NCBI GenBank assembly: GCA_029269125.1
Contig: JARHXX010000004.1
Location: forward strand, 124,001-188,000
Source: Kiritimatiellaeota bacterium B1221
GTDB lineage: Bacteria; Verrucomicrobiota; Kiritimatiellia; SS1-B-03-39; UBA6053
DNA: 64,000 nucleotides
Direction of reading: 5' to 3'
Shown here: positions 37,371 through 46,799 of the stretch, one piece after another
How positions within the stretch are numbered: position 1 is the stretch's first letter
How the letters are laid out: each line of letters begins with the position of its first letter
The notes under the pieces: model-generated
Told to the model about the DNA's origin: nothing
Database searches by the model: none
Seen by the model: only the letters and a program-made list of their open reading frames with translations
Made by a program: the position numbers and the translations under genes

Positions 37371-37415
37371 CCTTTTCCTGTACATGTGATATTTGGCCGT
37401 TGTATTTTAAGGATG
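37371..37415 (+). repeat. Left copy of a ~45-bp repeat flanking a PEP-CTERM gene
   Basis: Reads CTTCCTTTTCCTGTACAT, then TTTGGCC and TTTTAAGG. The counterpart is at 38301-38345 in the same orientation. Confidence 0.4.
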
Positions 37416-37480
37416 GTTCTTTCGTGGATCTCCAAGTCCTAAAGATTTTTCAAACTTTGGGTCGCTATATGTTGACGCGC

Positions 37481-38185
37481 TTAGCCGCGTTTTCGCTGGA
37501 AAAGCACCAACACGATGCCTGAGACTACCAGCAGAGAAAGCGTACCCGCTTCGGGGATGGCGGCGGTTTCGTAGGTCAACATGGGTGACGTACCACTGTT
37601 TTCAGCAGTTTTTATATTAAAATAGCGGTAGCTACCCCCAGTCGCACCCGTATCTGGGCTGACCCGCAAGAAGACATAGATATCGTCTCCATTAAGCCTA
37701 TCAGCCGCGCTGGCCGTGTATTGGGCATTCAGGTAATCTGTAAGCGCTGTATCTCCTGTGTCGGAGGTGTGATAGTTGATGTAATTGATGCTCATCGAGG
37801 AATCCAGGAAGTTATCCTGAATCAGGGTCTCGGTAGCGTCTAAGGTCCCTTTGTAATAGTCGCCGGCTACAACAGCTGAACTCGTCCGGTATCCCAAGCC
37901 ATAAAGATCGCCATTGAAAGTCACAGATCCGTACCGTTGTGACATCAAGGAAAAATCGGCCGTAGAAAATTCGGTACCCTCGTCGAGTTCCGGCAGAGCG
38001 ATGACTGCCACGTAAATTGGGTTTTTATAAGAAACACCTGACGCAGCTGTGGTTCCTGATATGGAAATAGACCCGTCATTTCTGAGTTGGGCATCAGCAG
38101 ATAGCACATTTATGGTGGCGGCTTGAAGGGGAAGGAGGGCAAGCAGAGCTGAAGCGCTAATAAAAATTCTATATATGTTTTTCAT
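37481..38185 (-). CDS. PEP-CTERM-like sorting-domain protein (PEAGT variant)
   Basis: A 234-residue secreted protein with a signal peptide (FISASALLALLPLQA). The body (residues 25-200) has no recognised domain; it contains YVFLRVSPDTGATGGSYRYFNI. The C-terminus has the tripartite layout IPEAGTLSLLVVSGIVLVLFQ then RKRG. The signature is PEA instead of the canonical PEP, a change tolerated in some members. A possible AGGA lies eight bases before the start codon. It is monocistronic, flanked on both sides by similar 40-bp sequences. Function is unknown. Confidence 0.8.
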   Translation of the reverse strand: MKNIYRIFISASALLALLPLQAATINVLSADAQLRNDGSISISGTTAASGVSYKNPIYVAVIALPELDEGTEFSTADFSLMSQRYGSVTFNGDLYGLGYRTSSAVVAGDYYKGTLDATETLIQDNFLDSSMSINYINYHTSDTGDTALTDYLNAQYTASAADRLNGDDIYVFLRVSPDTGATGGSYRYFNIKTAENSGTSPMLTYETAAIPEAGTLSLLVVSGIVLVLFQRKRG

Positions 38186-38300
38186 AGGGGAAATCCTAAT
38201 GATGTCGGATGGGGTTTCTCTTTTATTATTTTAGATCAGGGGGGCCTTGGATGGATATATTATTCGCAATTTTTTCGAATGAAAATTATCTCAGAGCTTC

Positions 38301-38345
38301 CTTCACCTGTACATAGTATTTTTGGCCACCGTTTTTAAGGGTCAA
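38301..38345 (+). repeat. Right copy of a ~45-bp repeat flanking a PEP-CTERM gene
   Basis: Reads CTTCCTTCACCTGTACAT, then TTTGGCC and TTTTAAGG, resembling 37371-37415. Confidence 0.4.
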
Positions 38346-38403
38346 CCCTTGGAGTTTTTTGGCCTCCTGAATCCGCATTGGGTTCGATGGAGGATTTTAA
38401 AGA

Positions 38404-39291
38404 ATGCCGGATCCGCTTACGGTGGCGGTACACGATATCGATCAGGGCATCTACCGGAACTCACCCAGCTGGCCTGCAGGGGTGGTGCAAACTTCTTCCG
38501 GTGCGCCCATGCCGGGAGGCTATTGGGCGAGTGGACAGGCCTATATTTTGAATTCAACCGCCAGCCTCGATTACCTGCGCCGCAACTGGGAAAATCTGGG
38601 GTCGCTTCCGTTACGTGCTGTCTATTGTGACACCACCACGGCCGTGCCGTTTTATGAATCTTATGCACCCGGAAATGAACAAACCTGAACGCAGGACGAA
38701 AAGGGAAAACTGGCTTTACTCGATTTTTATAAAAACCAGTCTGTGGTTTTAGGCAGTGAGGGGGCTTCTGATTTCGGGGTTTCCCATACCGATTTTTTGC
38801 TGCCCTTCGATCAAGAACGTGTCGCGGGTGAAACCATTCTGCTCTGGGGCTTGGTATATCATGATGCGATTCTCCGCTACAGCGTTTCGAATGCAACCAA
38901 GACCACCGGGGAGGATCTGCAAAAACAGTGGTTGGCACAAATGGTTTGGGGGTATCAGATGCGCTGGTATTTTGCATCCCGTGATGAATGGGAACAGAGC
39001 CGGCAGGCCTTTGCCGAATCATTTTATGTCGATCATTGGCTGATGCGGATCGCCACCAGTGAAATGATTTTCCACCGATTTTTATACGACCATGGCGAAG
39101 AAACGATGTTTGAAAATGGACTCCGTCTGATTGCCAATTTTTCTCCAGAAGATCCCCCACGGGGGGACCTCGTGATTCCCGCCTGGAGGTTTCAGATTGT
39201 CGAATGTGCAGCAAAATACATGCATCCATTCCCGGCGAAAATTGACCTGTCTGTTCCTTGGGTTGACCCCGTCAAACGGGTATGGGTTTAG
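38404..39291 (+). pseudogene. Truncated glycosidase-like gene (paralogue of 30224-32065)
   Basis: Homology to the 613-residue protein begins abruptly at PDPLTVAVHD (about its residue 345) and runs to the C-terminus, so more than half of the gene is missing at the 5' end. After GNEQT an in-frame TGA (38686-38688) replaces the CGA arginine codon of the intact copy (GNEQTRSQDEEGK); translation would otherwise continue TQDEKGKLALLDFY to the end. The two copies are highly similar elsewhere (VLGSEGAxDF, DFLLPFDQxRVAGE, GLVYHDAILRY). The 3' end overlaps the convergent GH2 gene by four bases. It is not expected to be functional. Confidence 0.85.
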
Positions 39292-41804
39292 CAACGTGAC
39301 AGAAAATTAAATCCGTGTTTAACTTCCGGGATGTCAGCCTGCGGCCAGGGAATGGTATAGGGCTGTCCCGGATAGAGGTCGAAAAAGTTGTCAGCCAGAG
39401 CCTGTTTCCCATCGAGATCGATAGAGACCCCCAGAGCAAAGACATCAGATGTAAATGTGAGGCGGCCATCGGCAAGTTCCATTTCGATGTGGGGATCCGG
39501 TAATTCCAATTCGCAGAGCCGCGGGCCCAAGTAGCGGTTTCTGTCGATGAGGTTTTCATCTGAATCCTTAAGAAAACCATAAACGAATTTAGAGGTCTCT
39601 TTCTCCGGGGCAAGATCCGCGGGAAGGCGGATCAATTCCGTTTTACTGTTTGCGGGTACTTTCACTTCACGTGAAGGATGGGGTTTCCTGTCACCCGCGA
39701 AGAAACAAAATCCACAGTCAAAAGAACCCATAAATGGTTCCTGGCTGTCGTTGCTGAGGTGGAATACGTATTCGTGAGATTCGCAAAGGTATCGGATGCT
39801 GAGATGCAGGGGGGCGAAGGCGCGTTTGATGGCCCAAAATGCGGGGGTGCGGTGGGTGGCGTAGTCGACAATGGTCCAGCTTCGCGCGCAGGGCCAACAG
39901 TCGTTAAACATCCAGAAAATCGCCGCCGAGGAATCAAAAGCCTTGCTCCGGAAATTATCCGCGAAAGTGCTGAGGGCTTCCCCATGCAGCAGTCCGCCGA
40001 TATAGACATACGTGGCGATATCAAATTCCTGAATGGGTTTGCCAATATGTTCGAGAAAGGCCTGATCCGGCATACTGGACCGGTGCCATGAGTCGATGGA
40101 GTTGTCATGGAAAAACCAGGAGAAATCTCCGATCCGGGGGGGACTTTCCGGCGCCCAGCATTTTTGCAGAGTGGGCAGGGAAGGCGGTCCTAAAAATCCG
40201 GCTTCGGTAATCATCCGGCAGTCCATTTTCCGGTAGGCCCGGTAATCGGAGTTCTCAAAAGAAACATGCCAATTGTGTTGGTCGCCCCGGTCATCCAAAT
40301 TGGAATGTGCGTCCCCGGGAGACTGGGGAGAGCTTGCTCGGTAAAGGATGCCCGGTGCTTCATCCTGCATGATGCGGGGGAGGGTATGATGAAAGAAACC
40401 ATAATCCGGCATCACCACTTCCCGGTTAAAATCCCATTCCCAGTTGGCCCATTCCATTTCATTGTTTCCACAAAGCAAAGCCAGGCTGGGATATCCGGAG
40501 AGACGTCGCACCTGGTAGCGGGCTTCATCGGTTGCATTGACGTGCAGCGCTTTGTCCGTGAGCGGATATTGTTTACAGGCAAAGCCGAAGTCCTGCCAAA
40601 CCAATAAGCCCAATGCGTCGCAGCGCTCATAGAAGCCGTCGCTTTCATAACAGCCGCCTCCCCACACGCGTAAAAAGTTGAAGTTTGCTTCCCGTGCCAG
40701 ATCCAGCAACCTGTGGACCCGCGTATCATCGATACGGGACATCAGCATATCTGGCGGAATCCAGCAGGCCCCTTTCAGAAAGATCGGCCGATGGTTGACC
40801 TCCAGCACGCAAAAATTTCCGCCATCCGGATGGGGATCTTCCTGAACTTTGATATGACGAAAACCGATTTTCCGCTCCGGAAAAGGAAAGGCCTCTTCCG
40901 CATGTTCGATGCAGGTTTTTAAGGTGTACAGTTTTTGTGCGCCCGATCCGGCAGGCCACCAAAGCTCAAAGCCGCATAGTGAAACTTGAACTTCAAGTTG
41001 ATGTTCTTTGGGAGGGCAGGTGAGGGTTTTGGTGAAAGTCGTATTCAGTTCCGGGATCTCTGCCTGTAAGCAGATGTCGAGTTCTTGACCGGTCAGATTT
41101 TCGACCCGGGCCCGGAGGGTGAGAGTGGCGGAATTTAAATCTTCAGAAACGGTCACGATCGACTGCAGGGAATCCGTCCGGAGTGCTTTTTCAGATGTTT
41201 CCAGAGTGACGGAACCGGAGATGCCGACATTCACCAGACGGGTGGACCAATCCCATCCAAACTGAAAGTTCGGTTTGCGGAGCCAATGGGATTTGTGTAG
41301 ATTTTTGGCGTAATCGTAATCGCTGTGGCTGGCTCCCAGGCCGGCAGCCGGTTTGTCACCCGCGCCAATGAGGCCTGATTCAATATGCACCACCAGACTG
41401 TTGATGCCCGCCCTGAGGAATTCGCTCACTTCGAAACGGCAGGGGAGGTAGACGTTGTGATGGCTTCCCAGCCGTTTCCCGTTCAGATAGATTTCCGCAT
41501 TCAAGTCGAGTTTCTCAAAGTGCAACCAGCAGCGGTTTTGATGGAGTTCTGTCTGAGCAACTTCGAAGGTTTTCCGGTAGGTCCAGATACACTCTTCCAC
41601 CCAGCGGGCCTGCAGGGCATTTGTTGCATTTACCGGGTCTTGAATCATACCTTGCCGAATAAGATCCGTATGCACACAGCCCGGCACTTCCGCACGCATG
41701 CCCCGGGGATTCTGATAATCGGGATCTCTGAAATATGGGGGACGTCCCCGTTCCCCGTCGCTGTAATAAAGTTCCCAAGTGCCGTTTAAAGAGTGTTTTT
41801 GCAT
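39288..41804 (-). CDS. Beta-mannosidase-type glycoside hydrolase family 2, cytoplasmic
   Basis: An 838-residue GH2 enzyme removing terminal beta-linked mannose (likely) from oligosaccharides. It begins with the family's sugar-binding domain (LNGTWELYYSD, VPGCVHTDLIRQG), followed by the immunoglobulin-like domain and barrel. The pattern FQFGWDWSTRL and GCYESDGFYERCDALGLLVWQDF is characteristic of the beta-mannosidase branch. Acid/base is Glu449 in LCGNNEMEW and the nucleophile is Glu534 in MITEAGFLG. There is no signal peptide. Its gene starts one base after the stop of the upstream DUF3352-like lipoprotein gene, so the two share a transcript. Confidence 0.92.
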   Translation of the reverse strand: MQKHSLNGTWELYYSDGERGRPPYFRDPDYQNPRGMRAEVPGCVHTDLIRQGMIQDPVNATNALQARWVEECIWTYRKTFEVAQTELHQNRCWLHFEKLDLNAEIYLNGKRLGSHHNVYLPCRFEVSEFLRAGINSLVVHIESGLIGAGDKPAAGLGASHSDYDYAKNLHKSHWLRKPNFQFGWDWSTRLVNVGISGSVTLETSEKALRTDSLQSIVTVSEDLNSATLTLRARVENLTGQELDICLQAEIPELNTTFTKTLTCPPKEHQLEVQVSLCGFELWWPAGSGAQKLYTLKTCIEHAEEAFPFPERKIGFRHIKVQEDPHPDGGNFCVLEVNHRPIFLKGACWIPPDMLMSRIDDTRVHRLLDLAREANFNFLRVWGGGCYESDGFYERCDALGLLVWQDFGFACKQYPLTDKALHVNATDEARYQVRRLSGYPSLALLCGNNEMEWANWEWDFNREVVMPDYGFFHHTLPRIMQDEAPGILYRASSPQSPGDAHSNLDDRGDQHNWHVSFENSDYRAYRKMDCRMITEAGFLGPPSLPTLQKCWAPESPPRIGDFSWFFHDNSIDSWHRSSMPDQAFLEHIGKPIQEFDIATYVYIGGLLHGEALSTFADNFRSKAFDSSAAIFWMFNDCWPCARSWTIVDYATHRTPAFWAIKRAFAPLHLSIRYLCESHEYVFHLSNDSQEPFMGSFDCGFCFFAGDRKPHPSREVKVPANSKTELIRLPADLAPEKETSKFVYGFLKDSDENLIDRNRYLGPRLCELELPDPHIEMELADGRLTFTSDVFALGVSIDLDGKQALADNFFDLYPGQPYTIPWPQADIPEVKHGFNFLSRC

Positions 41805-41805
41805 T

Positions 41806-43461
41806 TTACAGCATTCCTGTTTGTTTTTCAGGGCGAAAAGAAGCCAGCAGGTTCACGGGCAGCATCATCCGGGATTGCAACCGGTTTTCCTGTTTGTAGA
41901 AAGCTCCGATGACTGGCGGGCTGTTTTTTAATTTGGCACTCACGTCGCTTATGATTCCTTCCGCTTCCCCCAAAACTGTGATGCTGGTGATGTAGTCGAA
42001 GTACGTATCAATATCGATGTCGTAGTAGCCGATGCCTCCAGACGGATAGTGTTTTTTTGCGGTCAGGGGGGGGGAGTTTTCGGGTTTTTTATCCATGGCA
42101 TCCACCAGGGATTCGATGGAAACGCTGCCCATGGTCCACAACCATCGGCCGTCCGCGATAGTGAATTCGGAATTCATCTCGGAAAAATTCATGGCCTGGA
42201 GTTGTTCGCCGACGAGGGGATCCATTTTATCCAAATCATAGTGAAAGTTGTATTGGTGTACCGGATGATTTTTATAAGAGCGGGTATTCAGCTGCACCTC
42301 CAACTCCATGGGCATTCCCATCTCTTGATACATCTCGGTGATGGGTTTCATCAGTGCGGGGAGATTTGAAAGCGTGGACAATATTTTTTCTTCATCTTTG
42401 ACTGCCACCAAATATCCCATGGAGATTCCCACATCCGGATCCATGGTGAACGTTTCAGCCATGCTGCCGTTGAAAAGGTTGGGCCAGAAGTCCATCAACT
42501 CTTTCCAAAGCGCAACGTGTGAAGTCTCCAGAGGCATCTCGGCAATGAGTTGGTGGAATTCCTGATCGATGAAACTTTTCATCTCGTCGGAATTTCCGAT
42601 GAACATTTCCAGTTCAAATACGCCGGGGGGTAAGCGCTCGGCCGAAATCTTCGGATCAGGTTTAACGGTATCGGGAGCGGTGATGAGCTGATGGAAGTTC
42701 GAATCCGCTTTGGCCGAGAGGGTGTGGATAATTTCCAGCCCTTCCCCGAGGGGAAGCATGGAAACCTCCAGATGTTCAATTTGAGCGCCGATGGATGTGA
42801 GAATTCGAATCTCGGCTTCCCCGATTTTCGCCATGCTTTGGGCATTTGCGGCTTGGGTGCTTGAAGATTGCGCCATGCCTTGTGCCATGATGTTGGGTAA
42901 CATCATGATGGCCATATTGATTTGCGGACGGAATTTTTCCACCAGATCCGCCAGCCGTAAATCGACAAACAGTCCCGCGGTTTCCCGGGTTTTCAGATGA
43001 AGGGACAGGGCTTCTGCCTGTGCTTTGGCGGCAGTAATCCCCTGAGGATATTGGGCCAGGAGGAAAAGGTTTTCTTCCAGGGCACTCAAAAGTTTTAAGT
43101 CGCTCGCGTACTTTGAAAGCCGCTCATGCTGCTTCGGGTCACATTCGAGGGCTGCGTACCAGAGAATCCCGTCCCAGCTCCAGATAGCACCACTCCCGCC
43201 GGGAATGCTGGAGAGCTCGGGATCGTTCAACAGGCTTCCAAGCTTTGTTTTAAGATCCACATACGCATTCCCGGGCAGAATTTGATCCGAGAGGTGCTGT
43301 ACGGCATCGATGGTTTTATGCACATCGGATATGGAAACAGAGATCAAACTGTCGGGAAGAGGCTGTGCTTCCGGGATGACGATTTGCGGTCTGCCGCATG
43401 CGGACAGGCTGAGTATCAGACCCGTAACCGTGACGGATTTCCAACTTAACTTTTTTTTCAT
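41806..43461 (-). CDS. DUF3352-like lipoprotein, unknown function
   Basis: A 551-residue lipoprotein. The start at 43461 (MKKKLSWKSV) gives a clean lipobox LSAC (Cys22); the frame is open back to 43506. The domain reads like DUF3352-type secreted proteins (ISVSISDVHKTIDAVQHLSDQ, GAIWSWDGILWYAALECD, GRWLWTMGSVSIESLVDAM), with a repeated alpha/beta pattern and no catalytic motif. It resembles the secreted protein at 58447-60354 in layout. The tight coupling to the GH2 gene suggests a shared operon, but a functional link is only inferred. Confidence 0.65.
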   Translation of the reverse strand: MKKKLSWKSVTVTGLILSLSACGRPQIVIPEAQPLPDSLISVSISDVHKTIDAVQHLSDQILPGNAYVDLKTKLGSLLNDPELSSIPGGSGAIWSWDGILWYAALECDPKQHERLSKYASDLKLLSALEENLFLLAQYPQGITAAKAQAEALSLHLKTRETAGLFVDLRLADLVEKFRPQINMAIMMLPNIMAQGMAQSSSTQAANAQSMAKIGEAEIRILTSIGAQIEHLEVSMLPLGEGLEIIHTLSAKADSNFHQLITAPDTVKPDPKISAERLPPGVFELEMFIGNSDEMKSFIDQEFHQLIAEMPLETSHVALWKELMDFWPNLFNGSMAETFTMDPDVGISMGYLVAVKDEEKILSTLSNLPALMKPITEMYQEMGMPMELEVQLNTRSYKNHPVHQYNFHYDLDKMDPLVGEQLQAMNFSEMNSEFTIADGRWLWTMGSVSIESLVDAMDKKPENSPPLTAKKHYPSGGIGYYDIDIDTYFDYITSITVLGEAEGIISDVSAKLKNSPPVIGAFYKQENRLQSRMMLPVNLLASFRPEKQTGML

Positions 43462-43506
43462 TTTATTGTTCTCATGGGAGGGGGATTTGCCCGAAAGGTC
43501 TACCAA

Positions 43507-43639
43507 TCAGAAATCGGGAGGGATTGCACTGCGATTCCCCTGATCTTCATGGAAATTTTGTCTGTCGAATCTTTAGATGTCTCCACCGGGTGGGCCCATC
43601 GGAAAAGAAAAAAGCGGATCCCTGAAGAATCTGCTTTTG
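43507..43639. other. Upstream region of lipoprotein/GH2 operon
   Basis: Gene-free; presumably holds the promoter of the minus-strand operon. No convincing -35/-10 pair was picked out. Confidence 0.3.
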
Positions 43640-44195
43640 GTCAATCCTGTATAAAGCTGTTTATTTTTTGTGGCGTAGAATCAGGAAGCGCTCCCAGCGC
43701 GCTCAAAAGGAGGATCAAACTGGTAGGTTCGGGAATGGCACTGGCGGTAACTCAATGACAAAAGCTTCGCCGGGATTTAAACCGGGGCGGCGAGATTCCT
43801 TTCGGGTCCGGGGAAACGGTCGTATTGTCCGGTGGGGAAAAGCGGATGCAGGGGGCGCAGACCCTGAGTGAAACCGGCTTGGCCATCGATGGTTGTAAAA
43901 GGAACCGGGGCGATGAGTTCCAGGTCGATATCCGCGGGGACCTGGGGCGAGCTGGCAACAAAATCCGTGGCCCCGACAAAGCGGACGGGGGTGTCGCCAG
44001 CAAGGGCCGTGAGGGCGAGGACGGTTTTATCGGCCGTGGAGGTCAGCTGATGGGAGAGCTTGAAGGTGCTTGGGACTTGGGGATGCAGGGCAACGTGATA
44101 AAGTTGTTGCGTATTCGTGAAGGTACCCGCCGGGAGGGGGGATGAAATGAGACTGCGAATCCAGAGCCCGTTTTCTTCCTATGGGGGGGACCGCA
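43640..44195 (-). pseudogene. Decayed PEP-CTERM protein gene with several frameshifts
   Basis: Three minus-strand frames must be joined. The first gives AGTFTNTQQLYHVALHP, then ADKTVLALTALAGDTPVRF and PVPFTTIDGQAGFTQG. The second gives NPGEAFVIELPPV. The third gives the sorting signal AIPEPTSLILLLSALGA, and one further shift gives FLILRHKK with a stop. Together they make the C-terminal 170 or so residues of a PEP-CTERM protein; no signal peptide was found. The signature motif makes the identification good although the gene is dead. Confidence 0.65.
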
Positions 44196-44228
44196 GCAAT
44201 TGACCAGGATTTCGGGTTGGATATGGTC

Positions 44229-45260
44229 TTAAGGGTGTTTGTCGGGCAGGGTTTCTCCCTCGTTCCAGATGCCTTCCACCAGGGTGCGGGTCGGACTGAG
44301 CGGGGGGCCGAAGTCGTTGCGGTGTATTTTGTCAATTAAGAGGTCCAGGGCAATGCGTCCGATTTGAACATTGTTTTGGTAAATGCCGGTGAAGGTTTGT
44401 TCATCCCGGTTGAGAAAAGGGCTTACATATCCTAAATCCTCGGGGACCCGGATACCGATTTCCTGCAAGTTATCCAAAACGTTTTGGTAGGAAATGATCA
44501 CGTCCGGACGGTTTTGGTTCATCCAGTCGGTCAAATCCTGTTTGGGGAAGTTTTCCCATATTTCCCGGATGCGCGGGAGCTGTGGAAGATCCGGCCTGCG
44601 GTGATGAAGCAGCACCATTTCGTTTTCCCATGCATTCTCTACTTTGCCGTCCCATTCGGCGGGGATCCAAAACGCGATGCGCCGATAGCCTTTTTCCAGA
44701 ACCCGGTCCAAAATGGTGCGCAGGGTGTGAGCGTGGTGGTTGGCAACCGTGTCCATATTCGCGGGTTGAATACTGTGCCCGATGGTTATGGAGGCCAATG
44801 TGTCGTAAGGCAGTTCCGGAATTTCTCCCCGCAAGTAAAGAGGAAGTAACAGGGCACCCCGAATATTTCGCGCCTTCAGAATTCTGCGGATTTTATCGGG
44901 AGACATCCGGGCACTCCGGGTGCGGATTTCTTCCATTAAATATCCGCATTCATGGGCGCGTTCCAGAATGCCATCAAGGTATTCCCTGAACTCCCTGATC
45001 GCCAGAAGTCCCTCCGGGTCCGGCCAATCATTAATCCAGGCCAGGGTTGCCTGATGATGTACCGGCATCTTTTGTTTTCGGTAGGCGACCAGCGCAGATA
45101 CCATCGGGTCTTTGGTATAACCCATTTCCCGGGCCGCCTTCTGAATTTTCGTGCGGGTTTTTTCGGATAGACGGGGATTGTTCCGCAGTGCCAAACTTAC
45201 AGTGGTAAAATGTACCCCGGTTTCTCTGGCGATGTCACGGATGGTAATTCGTTTTTCCAA
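44229..45260 (-). CDS. LacI-family transcriptional regulator
   Basis: A full-length, 343-residue regulator. The N-terminal helix-turn-helix reads ITIRDIARETGVHFTTVSLAL with hinge KIQKAAREMGYTKDP. The effector domain spans about 60-340 (HEWGYL-like GYLMEEI, NIRGALLLPLYLRG, EKGYRRIAFWIPAEWDG, EDLGYVSPFLNRDEQTFTGIYQNNVQIG). It lies 21 bases downstream of the PEP-CTERM gene at 45282-46022 on the same strand and is probably co-transcribed from its promoter. Its target could be that promoter or the neighbouring GH2 operon. Confidence 0.92.
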   Translation of the reverse strand: MEKRITIRDIARETGVHFTTVSLALRNNPRLSEKTRTKIQKAAREMGYTKDPMVSALVAYRKQKMPVHHQATLAWINDWPDPEGLLAIREFREYLDGILERAHECGYLMEEIRTRSARMSPDKIRRILKARNIRGALLLPLYLRGEIPELPYDTLASITIGHSIQPANMDTVANHHAHTLRTILDRVLEKGYRRIAFWIPAEWDGKVENAWENEMVLLHHRRPDLPQLPRIREIWENFPKQDLTDWMNQNRPDVIISYQNVLDNLQEIGIRVPEDLGYVSPFLNRDEQTFTGIYQNNVQIGRIALDLLIDKIHRNDFGPPLSPTRTLVEGIWNEGETLPDKHP

Positions 45261-45281
45261 TCGTATTTCCCCGTGGGAGAT

Positions 45282-46022
45282 TTACCAGCTCCGGCGTCGC
45301 GTGAGGACGAATCCTGCCAGCGCAATTACCAACAGGGAAAAGGTGCCGGGTTCGGGGATGGCTGAAATGGTTCCGTCCAACAACAGGTCGGTTTCAGGAG
45401 TGGAATTGAAGCCCCGGCCAATCGCGATCCGGGTCATGCTGTTCGCGCCGGTATTGTACATGTAGATTCGAAATTCCACGGTTGAAGTGATGTTTTGAAG
45501 TTCAGAAGTGCCGCTTAAATCAAAAGTATGCGCGCGTCCCTGCGCATTGTTGGCGGGACCCGGCAGGCTACTGGCAAAGCTTTCAATGCTGTCGCTGTCT
45601 GTGAATCCGGTGAGGCTGCTCATGAGCACAAAGGTGGTTTCTGCCGGCTGGGTATTTGCACCAAGGGAGTAGACCATATCCAAGTGGTCCAAGCTGAGGG
45701 AAGCGCCTGCATCGGGCGTGACCGAAAAGGTGAAATAATCATTTTGGGTGATAGAGGTTGCGAGGCTGTTCACGGCCGCATCATTGTGGAGTGCCAAAAG
45801 GGCATTGGCCCAGTTGGACGCCGTGAGTCCCGGACCCAAAGCCAAGGTGACCGGTCCGATTTCCGCGGCTTCGAAATCCGCAGCCGCGCTGGAAGTTGTC
45901 GAGGTAATATCATTCAAATCCCAAGACACGATGGTGTCGGCTTTCAGTGTGCCGAGGCTGATCAGGCAAGAGGTCAATGCTGCGGACATCAGGGTGCGTT
46001 TGGATATGTGGATCAAGTTCAT
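45282..46022 (-). CDS. PEP-CTERM sorting-domain protein
   Basis: A 246-residue secreted protein. The signal peptide is LMSAALTSCLISLGTLKA. The body is beta-rich (DYFTFSVTPDAGASLSLDHLDMVYSLG, VEFRIYMYNTGANSMTRIAIG), similar to other PEP-CTERM proteins with a lectin-like fold. The C-terminus has IPEPGTFSLLVIALAGFVL then TRRRSW. AGGAG lies about ten bases before the start, and a good promoter lies upstream. It is the first gene of a two-gene unit with the LacI regulator. Confidence 0.88.
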   Translation of the reverse strand: MNLIHISKRTLMSAALTSCLISLGTLKADTIVSWDLNDITSTTSSAAADFEAAEIGPVTLALGPGLTASNWANALLALHNDAAVNSLATSITQNDYFTFSVTPDAGASLSLDHLDMVYSLGANTQPAETTFVLMSSLTGFTDSDSIESFASSLPGPANNAQGRAHTFDLSGTSELQNITSTVEFRIYMYNTGANSMTRIAIGRGFNSTPETDLLLDGTISAIPEPGTFSLLVIALAGFVLTRRRSW

Positions 46023-46050
46023 TTACGGGGTCTCCTATTGTTTATTTGCC

Positions 46051-46080
46051 ACTATAGATTTCAGAGCGTTGCCCTGTCAA
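46051..46080 (-). promoter_or_regulatory. Sigma70-type promoter of PEP-CTERM/lacI unit
   Basis: Reading on the minus strand: TTGACA (46080-46075), 18-base spacer, TATAGT (46056-46051), ending 29 bases before the start codon. Confidence 0.7.
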
Positions 46081-46199
46081 CAGGTCCGATGTTCTAATTG
46101 TAGAATTATAGTAAAATTTGGGATTTGTAATATTCTGTTGACTTTGTTTTTCCGCGAAACCGCGGTGTTTAATCCCTATCTATCCGCCAGGGAAGAGGC

Positions 46200-46799
46200 T
46201 TACAGGATAAAGGTTTCGGTGATACGGCTGTAATCCTGATAGCCCATGCGGGCGATCAGATCCAGGCGGCCGGCATCGACGCGTCCTTCCTGCAGCATGG
46301 CGTCCTGGATATAAACCCCGACGACCTCTCCGAACACCGCGATATTGGGACGGTCGGGGTGTTCCGAGAGTAATTCCACCATTTGGGTCCTTTTACACTC
46401 CAGACGGACCGGGCTTTCCTGCACTCCCGGAGGGCGCACATTTTGAGAGGGACAGGGCTGGAGTTTTGCCGAGTCAAATTCACTCTCCCCGTGGGGAAGA
46501 TCTTCTGCGGTTTTGAGCATCTGTTCTTTCAGATCCCAGGTCACCAGATTGATGACGAATTCGCCGGTTTCCCGAATGTTGCGAACGCTGTCTTTGCTTC
46601 CGCCTTCCCGGGCGGCGCCTCCACTGGCAAACATCACTTGGGGCGGATGGCCGGCCACCGCATTAAAAAAAGAGTAGGGCGCTAAATTCAAAACGCCCGC
46701 GGCGTCCACGGTGGAAATCCAGGCAATGGGCCGGGGGGCGACGAGGGCTTTGAAAGGGTCGTAGGGGAGGGGGTGACCTTGTGCAGGGGTGTAAAACAT
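46200..46799 (-). CDS. Flavin reductase-like (FMN-binding split barrel) protein
   Basis: A 199-residue protein of the DIM6/NTAB flavin-reductase-like family. The start at 46799 (MFYTPAQGHPLPYDPFKALVAPRPIAWIST) is typical for the family; the frame is open to 46910 but the extra 37 residues have no counterpart. Visible family parts are APYSFFNAVAGHPPQVMFAS, KDSVRNIRETGEFVINLV and HPDRPNIAVFGEVVGVYIQDAML. Members bind FMN and reduce it with NAD(P)H, or act in ring-cleaving reactions. Nothing in the context tells which substrate is used. Confidence in the family is high. Confidence 0.85.
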   Translation of the reverse strand: MFYTPAQGHPLPYDPFKALVAPRPIAWISTVDAAGVLNLAPYSFFNAVAGHPPQVMFASGGAAREGGSKDSVRNIRETGEFVINLVTWDLKEQMLKTAEDLPHGESEFDSAKLQPCPSQNVRPPGVQESPVRLECKRTQMVELLSEHPDRPNIAVFGEVVGVYIQDAMLQEGRVDAGRLDLIARMGYQDYSRITETFIL

